Source of the DNA: Cloeon dipterum
Lineage: Eukaryota > Arthropoda > Insecta > Ephemeroptera > Baetidae
Assembly: GCF_949628265.1 (NCBI RefSeq)
Contig: NC_088787.1
Location: forward strand, 9,910,501-9,974,500
Length of the DNA stretch: 64,000 nt
Direction: 5' to 3'
Part shown: positions 11,025-24,657 of the stretch, piece after piece
Position numbering within the stretch: the first letter of the stretch is position 1
Layout of the letters: each line of letters opens with the position of its first letter
The notes under the pieces: model-generated
The model's database searches: none
Told to the model about the DNA's origin: nothing
What the model saw: only the letters and a program-made list of their open reading frames with translations
Translations under genes and position numbers: made by a program

Positions 11025-14000
11025 TTATTGCTGCAAGTCTTGATCAGCGAAGCCTGCAGGAGCGTCAAACTGCTCGTTTCCGACATTGTCGTCGAAATTT
11101 GCTGGCACATAATCGTCTTCGACCAGATGCAATATTTCATGGCAGAGCGGACACCGATCCTGGAACAAATAAGATCTCGTTTTTAATGTTGCTTCTCTTA
11201 AGAACAGATTATTCGTAAAATTAATAATTGTGTAATCATCACTGCTTAGGGGCTTTTTCTATTTTAATAATTAAATTGTTATCTTATTTTGTATTCAAGA
11301 TAAGTGATTTTAGCTGCACTTTTGATTTTTTACAACGCAAATAATACTCAAAAGTTTTTAAACCAACATTTTTAACAATAATAAATTTTATTTATTAATT
11401 AATAAATATATTATCCTCCTATCTTGAGTTAGGAGGTCAATTTTAACGTAAAATACTTTTCCATAAAATAAAATTTCCAAAGAAATCAACATTTAATCCT
11501 TTGCATAAAACTCACTGCTATTTCAATTTAACAAAACGGATTTTAATTTAATTTCTCACGCTCGAAAAATCTTAAAACCATTTTTTTTTAATTAAAGCAG
11601 CCCTGACATTCTCCTCACCTGCACGTAGAGCCACTTCCTGAGGCAGACGCCATGGAAGAAGTGCCTGCACCTTGTGATCTTTGCGCTGGACATCTCCTGG
11701 TAGCAGATGGCGCACACGTCGTCCAGCTTCTCGAGCTGCTCCTCGGTTGCCTCGGGCAGCGAGTTGATCTTCTTCACGGCCGTCCTGCGCTTGATAAAGA
11801 CGCTCCAGCCAGCGCGCGCCTCGCACCAAATGTTGAAGTAGGCGTGGATGCACATCATGATGGCGCGGATGGCGCCGCCCGACTCGAACACCAGGATCCA
11901 GGCGCCGTTGAAGAAGAGGAAGATGCCGAAGCAGAACTCAACCGTGTTGCCGAAGGCGCGGATGTAGTACACGTAGTCGTCCAGCGACTCCCAGAATGTC
12001 GAGCGGTACGCGTCGATCAGGAACAGCGAGTAGATCATCAGCGAGACGATCACCTGGAATATATTTTGGGTTAAAAATTTTTATGTACCGGAAAATGTTG
12101 ATTTTAATTAAATAATAATAATAAATACAAACATTTTTCTTTATAAAACGTGTTTCTACAATTTAAAATATATAAATTTTATTTAGGAAAATTCAGAAGA
12201 TAGGAAATATGGGGAAAGGAAGTAAAATAAACAAAAATTAACGTTAGATTAGAGTTTCTGATGACACAACACACAGTTTTAGTCAGGTCTAAAAAAACCC
12301 AAAACCCTACGAACCCTAGTTACCCCCGCGGGAAGGGGGTGAGTTCCAACCCCCTCAGAAATGCTATGAATATTGGTCATGACCGAAATCCAGGCATTGC
12401 AAGGCATCCTGTATTTTACGCGGACTATGAAATCGATTTTAATTTAAATTCTGCGAACCTTCCTTTTTTTTAAATTGTTTTCAATTATTCCTCCGGGGTA
12501 GTAGACTGATTTGAGTGATACACACCTTGACGATCACCTCTACGCTGAAGGCGGACACGGCGAGCAGCCAAGTGCTCATCGTGTGCTGCGACCAGAGGTA
12601 AATAAGCAGCCCGACGGGAAAGACGACAAGGAAGGCGCACACGGACAGCGCCCGGACGTGCCGGTGCCGCGCGGGGTTGTGCGACGCGCTCAGCGACATG
12701 AGCAGCGGGTTCACTATGTTGTGGATGAAGTGCAGGATGGCTGTGAACAGCAGGCAGAAGTTGCGGCACAGCCGGATGAACCGCTTCTCAGGGTCCAGAC
12801 CCGTCAGACCAGTCTGTAGAGCCAGGATGAAAAACAGGATGGCCGACACGGTGCCTAAAATTTTGCAAAATCAATCAATTGAAATTTATTTACAAAAAAA
12901 AAAAAAAAAAATCACTGGTTGATCACTTCCGCATTTTTAGGCTGATTGTGTTAAAATTTTAATTGATATTGAAATTTCACTCACAAGGAAACTCATAAGT
13001 TTTGTTGTTTAAGGTTTTTGGCGAACCATAGAATTTGCATGGCCTTTCTTGATGTGAAATGTGAAGAGGAAATTTCTTGATTCAACGATTTAAGCAATTT
13101 TTTATATTAGAAGAAAATGGTCTAAAACTTCTAAATTGGGATTTTAAAATAGGTATTGTTCTAATTGGCTTGAATTTGGTTCGTTCAATGAGACAAAATT
13201 CGATAATTTCTGACATTCCGGCAAACATTTCAAATTTCCCACGCAAGGATTCATTATAAGTTTCTATGAATAAAAATTAACATATTCTGAAAGCCGATAA
13301 AATTTACTATTTTTTATGTGCAGATCAACACGTTCTTGCGTCATTTTTTATTTTCAAAAAATTACTACTGGTTGGAAATCTAAAAATGAATTTTTTCTGT
13401 CAAAAAAATGGATATGGCGAAAGCTTAGAAAATTTTAAAATAAATTCCATTAATTTCGCCAGAAAATAACACGTCGAATCATAAGAGTTTCCTTGTGAGA
13501 TCAAAGCACGTGGTGATGCTTATAAATAATTTATGTTTTTTTTGGTTTTGTTTCTGGGTCACGCAAAATCACGTCTTTTAGAGGACACGAACGGTGGGGT
13601 TAAAATAGATCAGATCTGGTGTTGCTGAATATTAACAATGCAAAAAGACGAGCACTCAAAATCTTAATTTCAAATTAATGACGTCAAGTCAGTCTAAAAT
13701 TTATTCCCAAAACTCCTCTCTAAACAAAATTGACCCATATTTTAACTGAAAAAATGTGCACGTTAAAACCAGATATACATAAAATTTCTTAAAGTGTAAG
13801 AATAACAAAGCGATTTATTATAGCTAAATTTTACGTGAGCCCTGATTTATTTGGAAAATTGACTGCTGTGAAATGGATGAAATTTTTTAATTTATATAAC
13901 TAAAAAATTTAAAATTTTCCCATCCCAGCAGCAATTGAATCACAATTTCGGAAGGTCTAGGAATTAAGGCAATTAATTTTTCTTTGAAGAAACAGCAGCT

Positions 14001-17000
14001 GCATTTTTTAAGTTAGGCTCCAATTTAATTAGGCCGGCTTTAATATAAAAATCTTCTACTATTAAGCGCAAATTTCGCGCTATTCAAAGACGTATTTTAA
14101 AATCAAAAATTAAATTGAAAGAAATGCTAAAATGGCTCTACTTAACGGCTTCTAACGATTGTTAAGCTGATTTTATATAACTTAAGATTTTAGAAAACTT
14201 GGATTTTAAAAATTTAAATGTCTTTGATGACAAGCATAAATATGTTACGTCTGCTGGAATTTAAACGTCTTCTTGACAGACCCAAGACCTGGTTTTTCGC
14301 ACGATTTCATGAATTCCATGGCTTTTTAAAAATTTATATTCAGCATTAAATTTTTTGAAGTTTAAATGGAAACATCTGGTCTTAATTAAAATAAAGCCCG
14401 CGAGAGCTAAACGAATTATGGCTACGAATTAATTTCTGTACATAAATTTTTCCTCTCCCCGCATGGAGGTTTTATATTCAAACGCCAGACATTTGTCGGC
14501 AAAGCCACTGGAGAGGTACAGAAGCCAGCAAGTGCTCAAATGTCTTATATTAACTTGACACTGCTAACAATGCGAGTCAACAGGATCATAAGTCAGGCCT
14601 AAGTATTTTTCTGTATTTTCTTGTCTAAAAGAGATCATTTTGAGCATAGCGTCTCTCAAGAATCGATCTTTAAGACCAAAAAAAACCATAATCAACACTA
14701 GCACCTATAAAAAAATTCGCAAAGTGATCAAGCCGACGCAATAGAATGGCGAGCGCACCTATGCTCCTGTCGTCTTCATCCTCAGTCAACAAAATCCACT
14801 GGAAAAAGCTGCCGACATAGTGGCAAAGAAAAGAAATGACGCTCGTCATTCCGAGCACAGCCGTCTGCGTTTCACACCCTGTCACGAGCAGCTCCCGTGG
14901 CAGCTCCAACAAAGTGTCCGAGGTGCACTTAGAAGCGTCCACTTCCTGCTCTTTCAGGAAGAAGCACTTGGAGAGCGCGCTGATTGTGTGCTCAGCCACT
15001 CGCAACATCCAAAACGTCCTCAGCACTGTCGGCACTCGCAGTCTGACCCACTCGTTCTCCAGCAGCGCGGTCAGACCCACGTCACTCACAAACTGACGAG
15101 CATACCTGTAGCCTTGGACTATGTTGTTGCACACCTGCAACAAACGAATGAAAAATAATTATTTTTAAAAGAGCATTTTGAAGGCAGAAGCACAGTTTTA
15201 AAAGTGATTTAGTCATTAGGTTTTTGGATGCTATTTTTATAATTTTAAATTTCGCAAAGATAGCACAAGCTATTAATAAAATGACTTAAGTTCCCCTGCT
15301 TCTTAGAAATGAGTGTATCAAATCAGAGGGTCGATTATTTTTTAAAGCTTTCAAGGAGCCTTCAAAGAATATGAAACATCAAGTCCAGAGCTATTACAAG
15401 CGCAGATAAAAGTGTCTAGGTCCATCCACTTATCATTAAAATGTCTGAGACTCTTTATATTGATAGATGAAGAGTTTAAACACTTCAAATTGGCAGGTAA
15501 ACAATCGCAATAGAGGATAATTTATTAAATATTCCACAGATTTTCAGGGATATTTTAAAAGAAAAAGTATTATTTTGAATGGAATTGAAATAGTGGAGCC
15601 AATTTAAACATCCTGTGTAATTGTCAAAGGGGAAAAAATTAAAATTGAAAAAATATTATTGTTTTCGGAATATCAAGAAGGTCAGTGCGTGAATATCACA
15701 TTTTAATAGGATTGGAATTTTAAATAACACCAAAAATTGCTAGATTATGAAGAGCAGCGATAAAAAACTAATAAAAATTCCACTTTCATGACTAAAGATA
15801 CAAAATTTTCAATTTTAAAAAGGTCAATAGGAAAATAAAAAATGTTCCTTCTGAAAATTAATTTTTCTCATCACAATCTGGTCTTTTTTAGACTTATTTA
15901 AATACGAAAATTCCACTTTTAGCACTTTAAAGGTCAGTTTTAAAATTAAGCACAACCAATATTATATTGGCTGTTTGGAGATAATTTTTTAGCTAAAAAA
16001 TTCATTGAGAACAGTCAAGAGATCAGAAATAAATCATCACCTGGACAGCGCTGGTCCAACAAGTCATTTTGATTTTTCCCAGGGGCAGCAGAGCCGCGAA
16101 GACGGGCGAGTGGTGCAGCATGTAGTCGGGCACGGGCAGCATGGCGAGCACGGACGGCGCCATGAAGGCCGGCATGGTCAGCAGCTGCATCAGCCGGTTG
16201 GCCGGGCCGAGCTCGATGTGCTGGAAGGTGAGACCGAGAGTGCACTGCACCACGTAGTTCTTGACGATGGCCAGGGCGGCCTCGTTCCAGTCGAGCACGC
16301 CCTGCAGGTCGAGGCTGAGCACGCTGTGCAGGATCGACGTGTGCGGGTTCATCTCGTTGTTCTCCCTAGCCGCGATCACCGCCTTGGTCGTGCTCACGTT
16401 GGCCCAGTACGAGATGAACATGATGCCGATGCAGCCGAGGAATTTGTACACGTTGATTAGATACGGCTTTGGCAGCAGGAACACGCCCAGGGCGAACAGA
16501 CAGCCTGGGAAAATGCCAGAAAGTTGGGATTAAAAATGGGAATTGTACAGCGAAAATATGGGCAATTGCATGAATAAATTTTTGGGACAAAGGAAACGGA
16601 ATTTTGTTGAATTATCTTTGAAGCATTTAATTGAATAAACCACTTAAATAAATTATTCCCAATTGTTGATGTTTCGGCATGCAAAATTGACATTTTAGAA
16701 AAGCCAAAAATTGTAAATCCTGGGCGTTTCTACGAGAGATTTCATACTGTCTGCAATTTTCTGACTTTATACTGATAACCATATTAATTTATAATTTTAT
16801 TAGTAAATAATGTTCTTTAGGTGCTAAAGAGGTGTCAAATTAACCAAGCTTAACGATACAATACGTGAAATCTGAAAAAAACAGCCTTTCGGACCTTAAA
16901 AAATTTAGAATATCTCGAGAAGTTAGAACAACAAACTTAGCGTGATAAAAATAACCATTTATACGGCCAACAACTGAAATAATAGCATTTTTTATTATTT

Positions 17001-18146
17001 TTGAAATTATTTGAGTAATTTCAAGTTAGTTTTTAATACCTCAAAAACGACCCGTTAGTTTTTTTTAAAGTATTTGATGAAGTGTTGCCCTAAATATTTG
17101 TCACATGCCTAGAAAATTTCAAAATGGTGTTTCTCTGATTTTTTAGATAAAAAGGGAAGGAGAAGGTAGAAAAACGGGTAAGTTGTTGATTTTTACCCTC
17201 GGAACATTCTGGGAGTCATTCCTGAAGTCAGATAAGACCATCAGAACATGTAAGAAATCAAACCCTGGCGTCAGGGTAGCCCCCGAGCGATCGATATTAT
17301 TAATTACAGCATGAAAAGTCATTTTAACAACAACTGACAGGCTTTTTATTGGTTCAATTTGCATGCTCTACACACCATTGGTACGGCAAAGATGGAGGTT
17401 TTCAGAATTTGTTAAATTTGACTACTTGGAGCCATCAGGGCGCTCAGGAAGCACCCGGACGTGTCCATATTTTCGTGATAAATAATAATAATTATATTTT
17501 TTTTCTGGAAAATATTGTCTACTCGGAGAGGTCTTGTGAAAAACACCCTTTATTTAGTTAGTCAAGACTAAATAATAAAATCAGGCTTTAGAAATTTAAT
17601 AAATAAATGTGAGGGGAACTTAACGGCAATATCAATCAATATTTCACAATAATTATTGCATTTTGACAATAAAGCCGTGACAGAAAAAAAATCGCGCCTT
17701 TTGTTTTCAATTTCTCCCTCCTCTTGCTGTCAATTGAGTCATAATATTCCTCAGCCCAAATTTGTAAAATTTAAAAGGTCACTGGTCTTTAATTCAGTAC
17801 CGCAAAGAGAATTTAACACCGCCAAAGTCCCTTGTATATGCATTCCAATCATTATTATTATTATTGCTACCTTGCAAGAGGTATGTACACAATTAATTTT
17901 TATACCTGACGTTGAGATAAACAGCTTCGCGAGATACCAGAGGATCGACTTGATGGCCAGCGGGTCGGTCGACGAGACCAAGTCATCGTAATTGTTCACC
18001 CTCTCGGAGGGCTGCATGATGGCCAGGTCGTCGACAACCTTGAGGCTGTCGGCAGGGACGTCGTACTCGAGCCGCATCAGGATGTCCATCAGGAACAAGG
18101 GGGGCACCCTGAGCAGGATGTCCGTGTAGTTTATCAGCCGATCCAT
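11025..18146 (-). CDS. Trc8: Trc8 (RNF139/RNF145-type) membrane E3 ubiquitin ligase
   Basis: Multi-pass ER-membrane ubiquitin ligase of the TRC8/RNF145 family, linked in other animals to sterol-dependent protein turnover. Six exons, 18146-17906, 16504-16041, 15134-14759, 12854-12526, 12053-11619 and 11159-11025, give 659 aa (human RNF139 664). The N-terminus (LLRVPPLFLMDILMRL) and many hydrophobic segments match the family; so does LALQTGLTGLDPEKRFIRLCRN. The C-terminal RING-H2 has Cys584, Cys587, Cys599, His601, His604, Cys607, Cys618 and Cys621, preceded by KKINSLPEATEEQLEKLDDV. The last exon adds an acidic tail. I cannot choose between RNF139 and RNF145 orthology; insects have usually one gene, called Trc8. 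Introns hold only AT-rich DNA (a 16-A run sits near 12893) and no other gene was seen in them. Confidence 0.9.
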
Positions 18147-19023
18147 TCCGCCGATGACCCTTAGTCACACGCAGTGAGTGATGATAACCGCACCGTGTCC
18201 CAGAGTCCGATCATTCGCTGCCGACTGCAAAGATTGGAAAAGTTCTCACGCTCGCCGTGTCGGTCATGATATTTTAACCTGCAGCCTCCTTTTTACCTGC
18301 TCAAGCCCGCGAGATTAACATGATGCGTCCGACTACGAATGAAGCAGCCCACCAGGTGCTTAATGTAATCATTTATCTGCCTGCGAGCCCGACGAAATTT
18401 GAATAAGCAAGTTGTTATTTAGGACACTTGCACTCGATCCGTTTTGAGTTGAGTGTTCACCGTCCGTCGAGCAAAAAAACAAGGCTGCGCTCTTATTTAG
18501 AGCAACATGCAAGAGATGGCGCAAACAAACCGGTTTTTGGTTTCCTGTCTCGAGTCTCGATAATGTTAGCAGATGTGAAAGAGAAGAAAAACAGCTGTTG
18601 GCAGGAGTAACTACTGCTGAACGTAGAGAGCAGCACTGAAATATTAACCAATCACAGAGGTTTCTTCAAATTAACTTGATTTTCATTGGCTAATTTTGTC
18701 TCTATGTTTGTTAGTTTTGTGTTTGTGAGTGAGAAATCAAATTATTATTTTACAGACAACTTTTGATCGGCTTTTGACAGCTTCAGACTATCAACCAATA
18801 GAAACTCTCTCTGTGTTTTTGTTGTTAACCAATCACTAGCTGCGGTGGGAGCTTGACGTAGGCCTGAAGTGATGAGTTTTGTTGTGATCTCGCTGTAGAT
18901 GCTTTCCGTTCACATCAAGTTTGCGAAAAACACTATAAAAACGTTTAATAATTCGATTAGCAATAAAAAATCAGCTCTTAACCGGCATGAACTGTAATTT
19001 AAAGTGAAAAATTAGGGCTCAAA
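18147..19023. promoter_or_regulatory. Divergent Trc8 / BTB-Kelch promoter region with four CCAAT boxes
   Basis: Separates two start codons that point apart. Four CCAAT boxes lie within 190 bp: CCAAT at 18648-18652, ATTGG at 18685-18689, CCAAT at 18795-18799 and CCAAT at 18829-18833. They lie nearer the BTB-Kelch start. No TATA box is obvious. Confidence 0.55.
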
Positions 19024-21516
19024 ATGACTGACAAGAGCGGTATGTATGATGCTGAATCCTTTTGCGCAGTGCACTTTACCCTCTCATTTTAATCAATCTC
19101 AATCCTTTAATTTTTGTTCATGTCATAGGCTTAAAAACTGACAGCAAGCACTCCATCAGCGTAATTATCGAGGGAAAAACATTGAATGTGGGCCGCGATG
19201 TGCTCATCAAATGCAGCACATTTTTTGAAACTGCCCTGCACCCTCGACAGACTGGATTCATTGATCATGACAGTGATACGTTCCCACTTTCGGTAATAAA
19301 TGATCTATCAAAATTTCTACTGAAACTTATGTATCTCATCTGTGTTTTAAGGATCTGAGTTTGGAGAACTTTGAAGCGATGCTGGAGTATTTTACCAATT
19401 GCGATGATGAATTGAAACTAAAACAGACCCTCTCCAAGTACAAGATGACTCCTGCGTTGTACCTTCTTTTTTCCAGATTTATGGTTAAATTTAAACTAAA
19501 CGATGTCTTTGGAAGATCTCATTCTCATGAGTGTGAATTACAGGTCAAATTTGACTACGATTCCTTGGCAGCAAAGTCGATCAATCTGGAAAACGTTTAT
19601 GAATTCAAAGAAATTGCTGAAGCAACCGGCTCGACTCAGCTTGAAAGGTACTCGCAGTTTGTGCTTCATTCGCGCTTTTTGGAATTCCGAAAGACTGTGT
19701 CCTACCGAAAATTGGATCTGAAAGAGATTGTTGACTACCTGGGCAGCCGAAAGCTTATGTACAGCTCAGAAAAAGAGGTGAGAGCAGATTAAAATTATGA
19801 TATCCTTACAGGTGAACTTTATTTGACAGGTTCTCGAAGCCGTAATTTGGTGGATCAAATACGATGTCAAAAATAGAGCCAATTTCCACCGTGAACTCTT
19901 CACCCTTGTTGACTGGAGCAAAATCACAAAGGCACAAATTAAATTTGCTCTGGACATGAAAACCGTCAAGAAATGTCCCGGGTTTGTCGCACAAGAACTG
20001 CACTCTCTGCTCAAGTACGCTCAATCTGCAGATTAGGGAAGTTAATTTTATTTATTTATTAGATCCAAAAGCGACCATTTGACGATGTTGTCCTTTAAAA
20101 AGATGCCCCACCCGTTGTATTTGATGCTAGAAGGTGTGCATTCACCTGAGAATGAAGTAAAAGAGCTTCATCCAAGAGAGTATGTGAATTTAAATTATTT
20201 TTGTTCAGATATTTATAAATTTAAAAATTAATAATTAAATTGTAATATCTATTCTTTGGCCTGATTTTTATTTATTCATTTAGTTAACAAACTAAAGCGA
20301 ATTTGTTCGATTTTGTAATTCTAACTGCTGATTTTTCAGAGAGAAATGCTTTACTTTCTACAACGTCGAGGGTGGATTGTTTATCGAAGACTATATCACT
20401 ACCAAAAACCATCCTCAGGGATGTTGCGTTGCATTTTACGGTAACTTTTCATTTAATCCAATCATTTATCATGAAAATTCACACTTTTGCCTTTTCCAGA
20501 GGGCTCCTTAATAGTGTTTGGTGGCATTTTCAATATAACGACGTCGAATTGGAACCTAGAGATCAAAGCTTTCAACTTGTATTTAAAAGTGTGGACCACT
20601 ATTGGCCGGTAATGCGATCTTTTTGCCGAAATTTAATTTGTCTCATCTAAACAATCAAAATTTAGACTGCAAACTCCTCGAAGACACTTCCAACTAGTGC
20701 AGGTCAAGGACGAATTCTATTTGCTGGGTGGCTTTACAAAATATCGCGAGCCATCACTGTTTGTGGAAAAATTCCATATCAAAACTGGTGCGTTCCACTC
20801 TTGTTTATCATGGCATAATATTGAACTAAATATTATATTCTAGGTGAGACCACGATGTGCGCCAAATTATTGAGTAGACTGCAAAGCCCGGTCAAATGTT
20901 GCCATGTTATGGATCATATCTGCGTCTTCAGCGAGAACAGAGATAGTGTACGCATTAAATTAACTTCACCGGCCGCAATTTGAGTAATCAAATCTAATTC
21001 TTCAGAGTGTAATCTACAAGTACTCCATAATGAGAGACGTTTGGACCGTGGAGCATTTGGAGCTGGCCAAAAAACACAGAGAGCTGGACTTGGTCTTCCC
21101 ATACAGAGACAGCGTCTACTTGCCTGGTAAGCAGTTGTTGCACACGGGAGACAAAAATTTCTGTTATTGAAAAAATTTATCCTTTAGGAGATGTGCATCC
21201 GTGCATTCTGAGGCGAAAGATAACAAAAATACCTGAAGGTGGAATTTTTTTCAGTAAAGCTGAACCAGTGAAGGCATTTGATAATTTGGATGAAATAGTG
21301 CTGAATTTTTTCACGCATGACTGCGCTATTTTTGCCTTCTGCAGTTCAATAGTTCCTAAGCCCGATGGGTACTCCCTGAAGTCCTACGATATTGAAACTA
21401 AGAAAGAAAAGATAATATTGCTCCCTAATCTCATGGCCTATTTACATCAAGTGGTACAGAAGGAAGTGGACTTTGTTCATACGATGCGAGCACATTCAGT
21501 GCATCCTATCTTCTAG
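19024..21516 (+). CDS. BTB-BACK-Kelch protein
   Basis: Kelch-like proteins are usually substrate adaptors for Cullin-3 ubiquitin ligases. Eleven exons, 19024-19039, 19129-19292, 19352-19777, 19830-20014, 20063-20179, 20340-20440, 20500-20608, 20666-20787, 20844-20947, 21006-21126 and 21188-21516, close in phase and give 597 aa. Residues about 12-95 look like a BTB fold (SISVIIEGKTLNVGRDVLIKCS, then FFETAL). A BACK domain follows at about 132-260 (LAAKSINLENVYEFKEIAEA, then EAVIWWIKYD). Kelch-type blades follow, with LIVFGG near 340 and FYLLGG near 390. The Kelch part is divergent: glycine pairs are sparse and later blades are hard to define. I cannot assign an ortholog. AATAAA at 21551-21556 supports the 3' end. 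Confidence 0.85.
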
Positions 21517-21550
21517 GTACTGGAGGCTTAAACTAATGTAAAATGAACAA

Positions 21551-21556
21551 AATAAA
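21551..21556 (+). terminator. Poly(A) signal of the BTB-Kelch gene
   Basis: AATAAA 35 nt past the stop codon. Confidence 0.7.
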
Positions 21557-22234
21557 TATAAATTAGACTGAATTCTGCTCATTTTATTCCGATTAAAGTT
21601 TTCTGGTATATGGTTTATATGGTATTCAAATTACCATATAAAAATGAAAGAACCAAATTATTAAAAATATTTAGGTAGGAGATTCTGCATTACAAAAGAC
21701 GGCCTCGTTCGATTCAAAAATAATAAAGGTTTAAAACTACTTAAACAGGAAGTTTCTGTATTCACCAATTTTTTATGGTTTTCCTGCACACTGTGTGTCT
21801 AAATAAACTCCTTCCATTGAGAATTTTTATTAAAAGGAGCTTTCAATTTTGCTTCAATTACTGTTGTTCTTAAATTTAAATTAAGCCTAAAAATGAAAGT
21901 GTTACAATCACTTGTAATAAAGGCAAGATATACAAGTGAGGGAAAATTTTCTTTTATGGCAGGAACATTTATAGATTTTAAATCACATAGATTCAAACTA
22001 AACCAATTCCATCGAGAAAAAATCAAGATTATTTTTCTGCACTCAAATTTCAGGTAGTACGTATATTGATAGAATGATAAAATAAAGAGCACTTTTCACT
22101 ATCTCTCAACAGTTTGTCGGTTTTAACCACATCACGTTTGATTAACAGCGGCTGTGGTCTTGCAGAAGGGATATTTTTGTGAGTGGAAGTTGCAAGTTTG
22201 AGTAAACATATTTGAATTGCCGCAACGACTTGAA
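21557..22234. other. Intergenic, GSTO upstream region
   Basis: AT-rich with no supported gene. A minus-strand open frame (22092-21799) has no recognisable family and I do not call it. Confidence 0.5.
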
Positions 22235-23410
22235 ATGTTGGCTGAAAAAGTGCACTTGGCGGAAGGTAATTTTCGAATTAAAGATGGACCAAATCAACGT
22301 CATCATCGGCTTCCTTTTCTTAAGGTTCTACAAAACCTCCTGTCGAGAATGGTTTTGTACGCATTTACGCGATGCGCTTCTGCCCGTTTGCTCAGAGAAG
22401 CTTGCTTGCTGCGACCGCTAAAGGGATAAAGTAAGTTTTTCTTTATCTGAGGGAGCTATTCATCTGTTATTTTTTTAAGACCCTGCTCTGAGCAGTAGAA
22501 AATTCTCCCGTGGAAAATTATATGCAGAGCAATTATTTCAATGAAAAATATTGCATTTAAAATTAAAATTTATTTGTTGGAAACAAATATATATGCATTG
22601 TAAAAATACGTCAAAAATCAAGACAACTTTTTAACTACATTTTTGTATGTCACTTGCTAATAATGTATTATTTAATTAGGTTCGACGTAGTAAATATTAA
22701 TTTGGAGAAAAAACCCAAGTGGTTTTTGGAGATGAACCCGGCGGTTCCCATCCTTGAGCATGATGACGGCAGATTTGTTATCGAGTCGTTGATTGTGGCC
22801 GACTACATAGACGAAATTGGAGACAGCAATATTAGCCTCCACCCAAAGGATCCTTACAAAAAGGCCAAAGACCGAGTTCTCGTTGACAAATTCAGCTCCG
22901 TAATTTGTTTTCAGCACTTGATTTTATATTGATTGATTCGGTGTACAATATTTTTTAGGTAATTGGACCATTTTTAAATTGCCTGATGAGTTTCGGTAAA
23001 CCTGAGCCAGACGTGAAACTCTTTGATGCATTTCTCAACAATCTGGACAGATACGAAACTGAGCTCAAGAGCAGGAACTGTGAATTTTTTGGTGGCGAGA
23101 AACCAGCCATGCTAGACTTCATGATTTGGCCTTTGTTCGAACGTTTCGAACAGTTCGCTATCTTTGGTGGCAAGGAATTTCTTCTGCCCGAGAAGCGTTT
23201 CCCAAAATTGGTAAAGGCATATTCTGCTACTGAGAAAATGGATAATAACTATCCCTATTTTTTCGCTAGTTGAAATGGATGACCAGCATGCTAGGCAATG
23301 AAGCTGTCAAAATGTGGCTTCTGCCCGCTGAAGCCCACGCGCAGTACACCAGGAACGTTCATTTTGCTGGCGGATCAAAGGATTTTGATTTCTTGGTTAA
23401 TGTAAAATGA
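22235..23410 (+). CDS. GstO: Omega-class glutathione S-transferase
   Basis: Omega GSTs are cytosolic thioltransferases and dehydroascorbate reductases; some insect members make pterin eye pigment precursors. Five exons, 22235-22265, 22325-22430, 22680-22899, 22959-23210 and 23270-23410, give 249 aa, the usual length. The hallmark MRFCPFAQR places the catalytic cysteine at residue 30 (Cys rather than Ser/Tyr is diagnostic for omega). The thioredoxin fold continues with [20 protein letters not shown] and the glutathione-contact ES in [14 protein letters not shown]. The C-terminal helical domain has [15 protein letters not shown]. Nothing looks broken. I cannot tell which insect GstO paralog this is. 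Confidence 0.92.
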
Positions 23411-23516
23411 GCAGTGCAATTACGTGGATTTTGTTAGACGCGATTCACAATTTTTATGTTAATATATTTGTTATCATTAGCATAGACAAATTTTCTCCTT
23501 TAATTATGGTGTTTCA

Positions 23517-23522
23517 AATAAA
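23517..23522 (+). terminator. Poly(A) signal of GstO
   Basis: AATAAA about 106 nt past the stop. Confidence 0.65.
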
Positions 23523-23889
23523 AACCACAGAAAATATTATATAAAATGCAGTCGTCACAAATTTTTTATTTGCGTATGAATATCTTCAGGGTACAGCTTT
23601 TGCATCATTTGCTCTGCCGTCTGAACTTGTCACATCTATTATGCGTTTTATACAATTAAACTAAATAGCATTCATTAAATATGCATTTTGTGAATTTAAT
23701 AACAACTCTAACTATTTTTATATTTTATAGGAACCACTACTAAAGTTAAATATGAATCAATATTTTTTTATTCAAAAACATCCATAAATTTGAATCGTTT
23801 GAGTAAATCAATGTAGAACTGCTGGAGTTAACGAGATTGCCCTATTTTCACGGTTCATAAACACCATATCTTTTAGAGTTATAAATTCT

Positions 23890-24040
23890 TCTGCCCAAGA
23901 AGTGATTCGATCCCGCACTTGGCATGCACTCCACTCTTTGTAGGGGTTTAGAAAACACAAAAATTACAGGTAATTTTTAATTTTTGATACGAAAATTAGA
24001 AAATCAGCACACGCTTGGGTATGAAGCAATTATATATTAT
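23890..24040 (+). repeat. Duplicated flanking block, copy 1
   Basis: Shares GATTCGATCCCGCACTTGG, GGGGTTTAGAAAACAC and AATCAGCACACGCTTGGGT with the block at about 29190-29800. A looser copy lies at 35700-36060. This copy lacks the MITE found in copy 2, so it serves as an empty site. Confidence 0.75.
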
Positions 24041-24657
24041 ATTGAAAAGCTGCCGTGAAAGATTCAAAGCATGATAGAAATGCGTAGGCCGCACAGACAA
24101 ATATATTTCAAAACCTTATTCAAGCATCTCTATAGAAAGGAAAAAATATTTCTCTCAATCTGCGCTGCATCGAATTAATTCTAACTTGTGAATAACTTTA
24201 TCCTTACTGTGTTGCATGCCGTAAATTTTTTCTTCCAATTAATCATCGCACTCTCGGGGAAAATCTATTCTATTATTAACCATTTAAAACAAAATGTTAG
24301 CACAGCAGCATGCTAAATTATGATCCCGCAGTTAAAATGGATTTATTGTACTATAGTGCATAATAAAAGTGGTAAAAGTGCTACATATATTATGTTACAG
24401 TTTTGCATGCCGTAAATTTTTACATACAATGATCATCCCAGGCAATCATTTGCCATCAAAATGCTATCATTTTTTTAATCATGATATTTAAGAGAAAAAT
24501 CTTTATTTTTTTTCTAAAATTTACTTAAATAAATTGGAGAGTTAAAATTAAAGGTCTCGTGCCGCGTAATGGCAGCGCGGCTTACAAGCTCAACCGGCTG
24601 CAGCCTCATTTTTTTCCCGGCTTCAACGGCGGCTGATCATTTATGCCGGCGGCTAGC

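Noticed and set aside
11652-12074. Plus-strand frame of 140 codons
   Set aside because: Antisense shadow of the GC-rich Trc8 RING exon.
16005-16460. Plus-strand frame of 151 codons
   Set aside because: Antisense shadow of a Trc8 transmembrane exon.
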